From Chitinophagales bacterium (GTDB lineage Bacteria > Bacteroidota > Bacteroidia > Chitinophagales > Saprospiraceae), in contig JAAFJY010000004.1 of assembly GCA_013299105.1 (NCBI GenBank), forward strand, positions 146,423 through 210,422: a DNA stretch of 64,000 nucleotides, written 5' to 3'. The notes beneath the pieces are model-generated. The model searched no databases. It was given only the letters and a program-made list of their open reading frames with translations, and was not told the DNA's origin. Shown here piece after piece: positions 61,205 to 64,000 of the stretch (position 1 is its first letter; each line of letters opens with the position of its first letter). Position numbers and translations under genes: made by a program.

Positions 61205-63520
61205 ATGTCATCCTACCTAGATAAGCTCAACACCATCCAGCGCCAGGCCGTAGAAGCTACCGAGGGGCCAGTGCTGGTCGTGGCCGGACCCGGTTCTGGC
61301 AAAACGCGGGTGTTGACTTTTCGGATCGCGCATATCATCGAAAAAGGAGTGTCCCCAAGCGAGATTCTGGCCTTGACTTTTACCAACAAGGCCGCCCGCG
61401 AAATGGGTGAGCGCATCGAAAAAGTGGTAGGTCCTCAGGCCAAAAAGGTGTGGGCAGGTACTTTTCACTCGATTTTTGCCCGCATTTTGCGCGTAGAAGC
61501 AGAAAAAATCGGCTACCCCAGCAATTTCACCATTTACGATACCGAGGATACCAAAAATGTATTGGGCGCGATCCTCAAGGAAATGTCGCTGGACAAAAAT
61601 GTGTACAACATCAACACCATTCGTTCGCGCATTTCTTCGGCCAAAAGCAGTTTGATTACCCCTCGCCTTTATGCCCAAAACGAAGAGTTCAAGCTCCAAG
61701 ACCGCCAGGCCAAAATGCCTTACCTGGGCGAGATTTACCAAAAATACGGCGAGCGCTGCAAACGCGCCGGGGCGATGGATTTTGATGATTTGCTGTACCG
61801 CTTGTACGAACTGTGGCAAACCCATCCGGAAGTTTTGGAGACCTATCGCCAGCGCTTTCGCTACATCATGGTAGATGAGTTTCAGGACACCAATACTTTG
61901 CAATACAGCATCATCCGCAAGCTGATCAACTACGGGGGCAGCCCGCGCAACATCTGCGTGGTGGGCGACGATGCGCAAAGCATCTATGCCTTTCGCGGCG
62001 CAACCATCCAAAACATCCTGGACTATGAATCGGATTACCAAAAATTCCAGATCCAGGTGTTCAAACTGGAGGAAAACTACCGCTCCACCGAGCACATCGT
62101 GCAAGCGGCCAACGAGGTAATCCGCTACAACCGCAAGCAGATCCAAAAGAAAATCTGGTCGAGCCGGGGCGATGGTCACAAAATCAAGGTCATCAAAACG
62201 ATGGCGGATACAGAGGAAGGCAAACGCGTAGCCGATACCATCCTGGAGCAACGCAACCGCTATCACCTGCGCAACAGTGAGATTGCCGTATTGTACCGCA
62301 CCAACGCCCAATCGAGGGTCATTGAAGAACACCTGCGGCGCTACAATATTCCCTATCGGGTGTTTGGGGGCTTGTCGTTTTACCAACGCAAGGAAGTAAA
62401 AGACCTGATCGCTTACCTGCGCCTCGCGGTCAATCCCCGCGACGAGGAAGCCCTGCGCCGGGTCATCAACTTCCCCAAACGCGGAATTGGTGATGGCACC
62501 GTGGACAAAATCAGCGAACTGGCTGGCCAGCAAGGCATCACCATGTGGGAATGCCTGGAACAAACCGATTTTGGGCCGCGTACCCAGAAAGGCTTGACCG
62601 ATTTCATGGACATGATCAAAAAATTCATGGTCCTGGCCAAAGAAAAAAACGCCTACGAAGCCGCCCGCCTGATCGCCCAACAATCAAAACTGGTCGAAGA
62701 ATACAACCAAGACAAAAGTGTGGAGGGCCTGGGGCGAATGGAAAACATCAGCGCCCTCTTGGATGGCATCAACACCTTCGTAGAGGACGATGAATTCCTT
62801 ACCGCAGGCGACCAGACCGAAAAAGACTTGGCCACTTACTTGCAAAACATCGCCCTAGTGACCGACCAGGACAACGACAAGGGCGAAAACGACCACGTGA
62901 CCCTCATGTCGGTACACTCGGCGAAGGGCCTGGAGTTCAAGTCGGTGTTTGTGGTGGGCTTGGAAGAAAAATTGTTCCCCTCGCTCATGGCCCAGGACTC
63001 ACCCGACGGCCTGGACGAGGAGCGGCGCTTGTTTTATGTGGCCATCACCCGCGCTGAGTTGTTTTTGACCCTGACCTTTGCGCTCAGTCGTTACAAGTTT
63101 GGCCAAATGACCTACAGCGAAATGAGCCGTTTCATCGAGGAAATCCCCAAAGAACACCTCGAAAGCACGGCAGCCTTGCGCGGTGGCATCAGCAACAGCG
63201 ATTGGGACCCCAAACCCAGCACCAAGCCTAGTGTCCCCGCCAAGTCCGGCGTGAGCGGTGTGGTGGTCCCCAAGCCCAAAGCCAGCATTCCGGCCGTTTC
63301 GCCCCGCGTGGACATGAGCACTTTCCAGCCCAGCCCCAGCGAGAGCATTGAAGCGGGCATGAAGGTCATTCACCTCAAGTTCGGCGAAGGCAATGTCATC
63401 AGCGTTGAAGGTGGCAAAGACAACCGGCTGGCAACCATCAATTTTCCCTTCGCAGAAGACAGCAAGGAGAAGAAGATCATGCTGAAGTTTGCGAAGCTGA
63501 TGATAGTTGTTAATGGTTAA
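61205..63520 (+). CDS. pcrA: UvrD/PcrA-type ATP-dependent DNA helicase
   Basis: 771 residues, superfamily 1A 3'-5' helicase. Motif I 'GPGSGKTRVLTFRIAHI' (K33), Ia 'ALTFTNKAAREMGERI', II 'MVDEFQDTN' (D224-E225), III 'NICVVGDDAQSIYAFRGA', IV 'LEENYRSTEHIV', V 'LMSVHSAKGLEFKSVFVVGL', VI 'RRLFYVAITRAE'. The last ~70 residues ('GMKVIHLKFGEGNVISVEGG') form the C-terminal Tudor-like RNA-polymerase-binding element found in PcrA. A Pro/Ser-rich linker precedes it. Confidence 0.96.
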   Translation: MSSYLDKLNTIQRQAVEATEGPVLVVAGPGSGKTRVLTFRIAHIIEKGVSPSEILALTFTNKAAREMGERIEKVVGPQAKKVWAGTFHSIFARILRVEAEKIGYPSNFTIYDTEDTKNVLGAILKEMSLDKNVYNINTIRSRISSAKSSLITPRLYAQNEEFKLQDRQAKMPYLGEIYQKYGERCKRAGAMDFDDLLYRLYELWQTHPEVLETYRQRFRYIMVDEFQDTNTLQYSIIRKLINYGGSPRNICVVGDDAQSIYAFRGATIQNILDYESDYQKFQIQVFKLEENYRSTEHIVQAANEVIRYNRKQIQKKIWSSRGDGHKIKVIKTMADTEEGKRVADTILEQRNRYHLRNSEIAVLYRTNAQSRVIEEHLRRYNIPYRVFGGLSFYQRKEVKDLIAYLRLAVNPRDEEALRRVINFPKRGIGDGTVDKISELAGQQGITMWECLEQTDFGPRTQKGLTDFMDMIKKFMVLAKEKNAYEAARLIAQQSKLVEEYNQDKSVEGLGRMENISALLDGINTFVEDDEFLTAGDQTEKDLATYLQNIALVTDQDNDKGENDHVTLMSVHSAKGLEFKSVFVVGLEEKLFPSLMAQDSPDGLDEERRLFYVAITRAELFLTLTFALSRYKFGQMTYSEMSRFIEEIPKEHLESTAALRGGISNSDWDPKPSTKPSVPAKSGVSGVVVPKPKASIPAVSPRVDMSTFQPSPSESIEAGMKVIHLKFGEGNVISVEGGKDNRLATINFPFAEDSKEKKIMLKFAKLMIVVNG

Positions 63521-63566
63521 TTATTAATTGTTAATGGTTAATTATTAATGGTTAATTATTAATGGT
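63516..63566. repeat. Heptamer-type repeats (TTAATGG/TTAATTA) 5' of the four-helix-bundle gene
   Basis: A run of 'ttaatggttaattattaa' units directly follows the pcrA stop and precedes the next gene. It is the inverted counterpart of the TTAACCA array after that gene. A similar stretch occurs at 4795-4830. Confidence 0.8.
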
Positions 63567-63580
63567 TAGCTTTGGCACTT

Positions 63581-63940
63581 ATGAAAGAGAATTTGATCAA
63601 GAAGAAGAGTTTTGACTTTGCAATACGTATTGTGAAGCTATTTCAGTATTTGCAAACTGAAAAGAAAGAGTATGTGCTTTCAAAGCAAGTCATGAGAAGT
63701 GGAACGTCTGTCGGAGCGATGATTAGAGAATCAGAACATGCGGAAAGTAAATCTGATTTTATCCATAAAATGGCAATCGCCCAAAAAGAGGTAAACGAAG
63801 CCATATATTGGTTAGAGTTACTGAAAAGCACAGATTACCTAAGTATTGAAGAATTCGAAAGCATGAACAAAGACGCAGTGGAACTCATAAAATTGATCAC
63901 CAGCATCATAAAAACCACCAAAGCAAGTATAAAAAAATAA
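63581..63940 (+). CDS. Four-helix-bundle protein (23S rRNA IVP/S23 family)
   Basis: 119 residues from the ATG at 63581 (a TTG at 63572 is in frame). 'KSFDFAIRIVKLFQYLQTEK', 'SKQVMRSGTSVGAMIRESEH' 'AESKSDFIHKMAIAQKEVNE' and 'AIYWLELLKSTDYLS' are the four helices of the IVP/Avd-like family. Related to proteins encoded in 23S rRNA insertions and to Avd of diversity-generating retroelements; standalone members have no known function. It is bracketed by inverted heptamer arrays. Confidence 0.92.
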   Translation: MKENLIKKKSFDFAIRIVKLFQYLQTEKKEYVLSKQVMRSGTSVGAMIRESEHAESKSDFIHKMAIAQKEVNEAIYWLELLKSTDYLSIEEFESMNKDAVELIKLITSIIKTTKASIKK

Positions 63941-64000
63941 TTAACCATTAACCATTAACCATTAACCATTAACCATTAACCATTAACCATTAACCATTAA
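63941..64000. repeat. TTAACCA heptamer array 3' of the four-helix-bundle gene
   Basis: About eight perfect 'ttaaccattaacca' units with period 7 run from 63942 to the window end and may continue. They are reverse complements of the 5' units (63516-63566), so the gene sits inside an inverted arrangement. Confidence 0.9.

Noticed and set aside
63941-64000. Telomere-like end of a linear replicon
   Set aside because: The TTAACCA array ends only because the window ends; the inverted counterpart on the other side of the gene shows that it is a local repeat.

Overview
The window reads as a chromosomal segment of a Bacteroidota bacterium, probably of the Saprospiria type (Haliscomenobacter/Lewinella-like; the class is inference from gene content only). 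Direct support for the phylum: repeated promoters of the form TTTG-N20-TAnnTTTG, few Shine-Dalgarno sequences, a C-terminal type IX secretion sorting domain on a secreted metallopeptidase, and Bacteroidota-typical families (DUF3667, DUF2306, DUF1703 ATPase, four-helix-bundle IVP protein).

Layout. 1-620: three tandem copies of a ~170 bp palindromic unit. 621-7089: prfC, a DUF1703 ATPase, small proteins, a VOC protein and an antitoxin/PIN-toxin pair, separated by dispersed repeats. 7240-23715: the str-S10-spc block, rpsL-rpsG-fusA-rpsJ-rplCDWB-rpsS-rplV-rpsC-rplP-rpmC-rpsQ-rplNXE-rpsN-rpsH-rplFR-rpsE-rpmD-rplO-secY-map, with a strong promoter at the start and a strong terminator after map. It lacks the usual infA-rpmJ-rpsM-rpsK-rpsD-rpoA-rplQ tail. 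A palindromic MITE-like element lies between rplD and rplW, and uS3 carries a ~100-residue Gly/Arg-rich tail. 23780-38120: single genes, including Uma2, DUF3667, amidohydrolase, Crp/Fnr regulator, YceI, nitronate monooxygenase, GNAT, DUF2306, a secreted M4 metallopeptidase, AraC regulator and a nitrilase-family hydrolase. 38227-42102: three tandem tRNA-like RNA genes upstream of a zinc-motif SDR gene, and a fourth on the other strand upstream of a repeat protein. 42250-46386: exported protein, a candidate small RNA, a porin and a eukaryotic-type (GSII) glutamine synthetase. 46438-49520: frameshifted brnT toxin, BRO-family gene and mmuM. 50377-57345: sigma factor, membrane TPR anti-sigma-like protein, unknown protein and subtilisin-like protease, convergent with a lipoprotein-like TPR-CHAT protease. 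58486-63940: META-domain lipoprotein, argB, AhpD-like protein, pcrA-type helicase, and a four-helix-bundle gene bracketed by inverted heptamer repeats.

The most unusual element is the set of four tRNA-like genes (38265-38652 and 42011-42089). Each has a Bacteroidota promoter five or six bases before its 5' end (the third copy's promoter is imperfect). All keep tRNA D-arm and T-arm hallmarks but have aberrant acceptor stems and no U33, and they lie directly upstream of two convergent protein genes whose stop codons abut. Next in interest are the sigma/anti-sigma/protease/CHAT cluster, the ~70-nt minus-strand RNA with a full promoter and terminator before the porin-glnA pair, and the transposon-derived palindrome inside the ribosomal operon.
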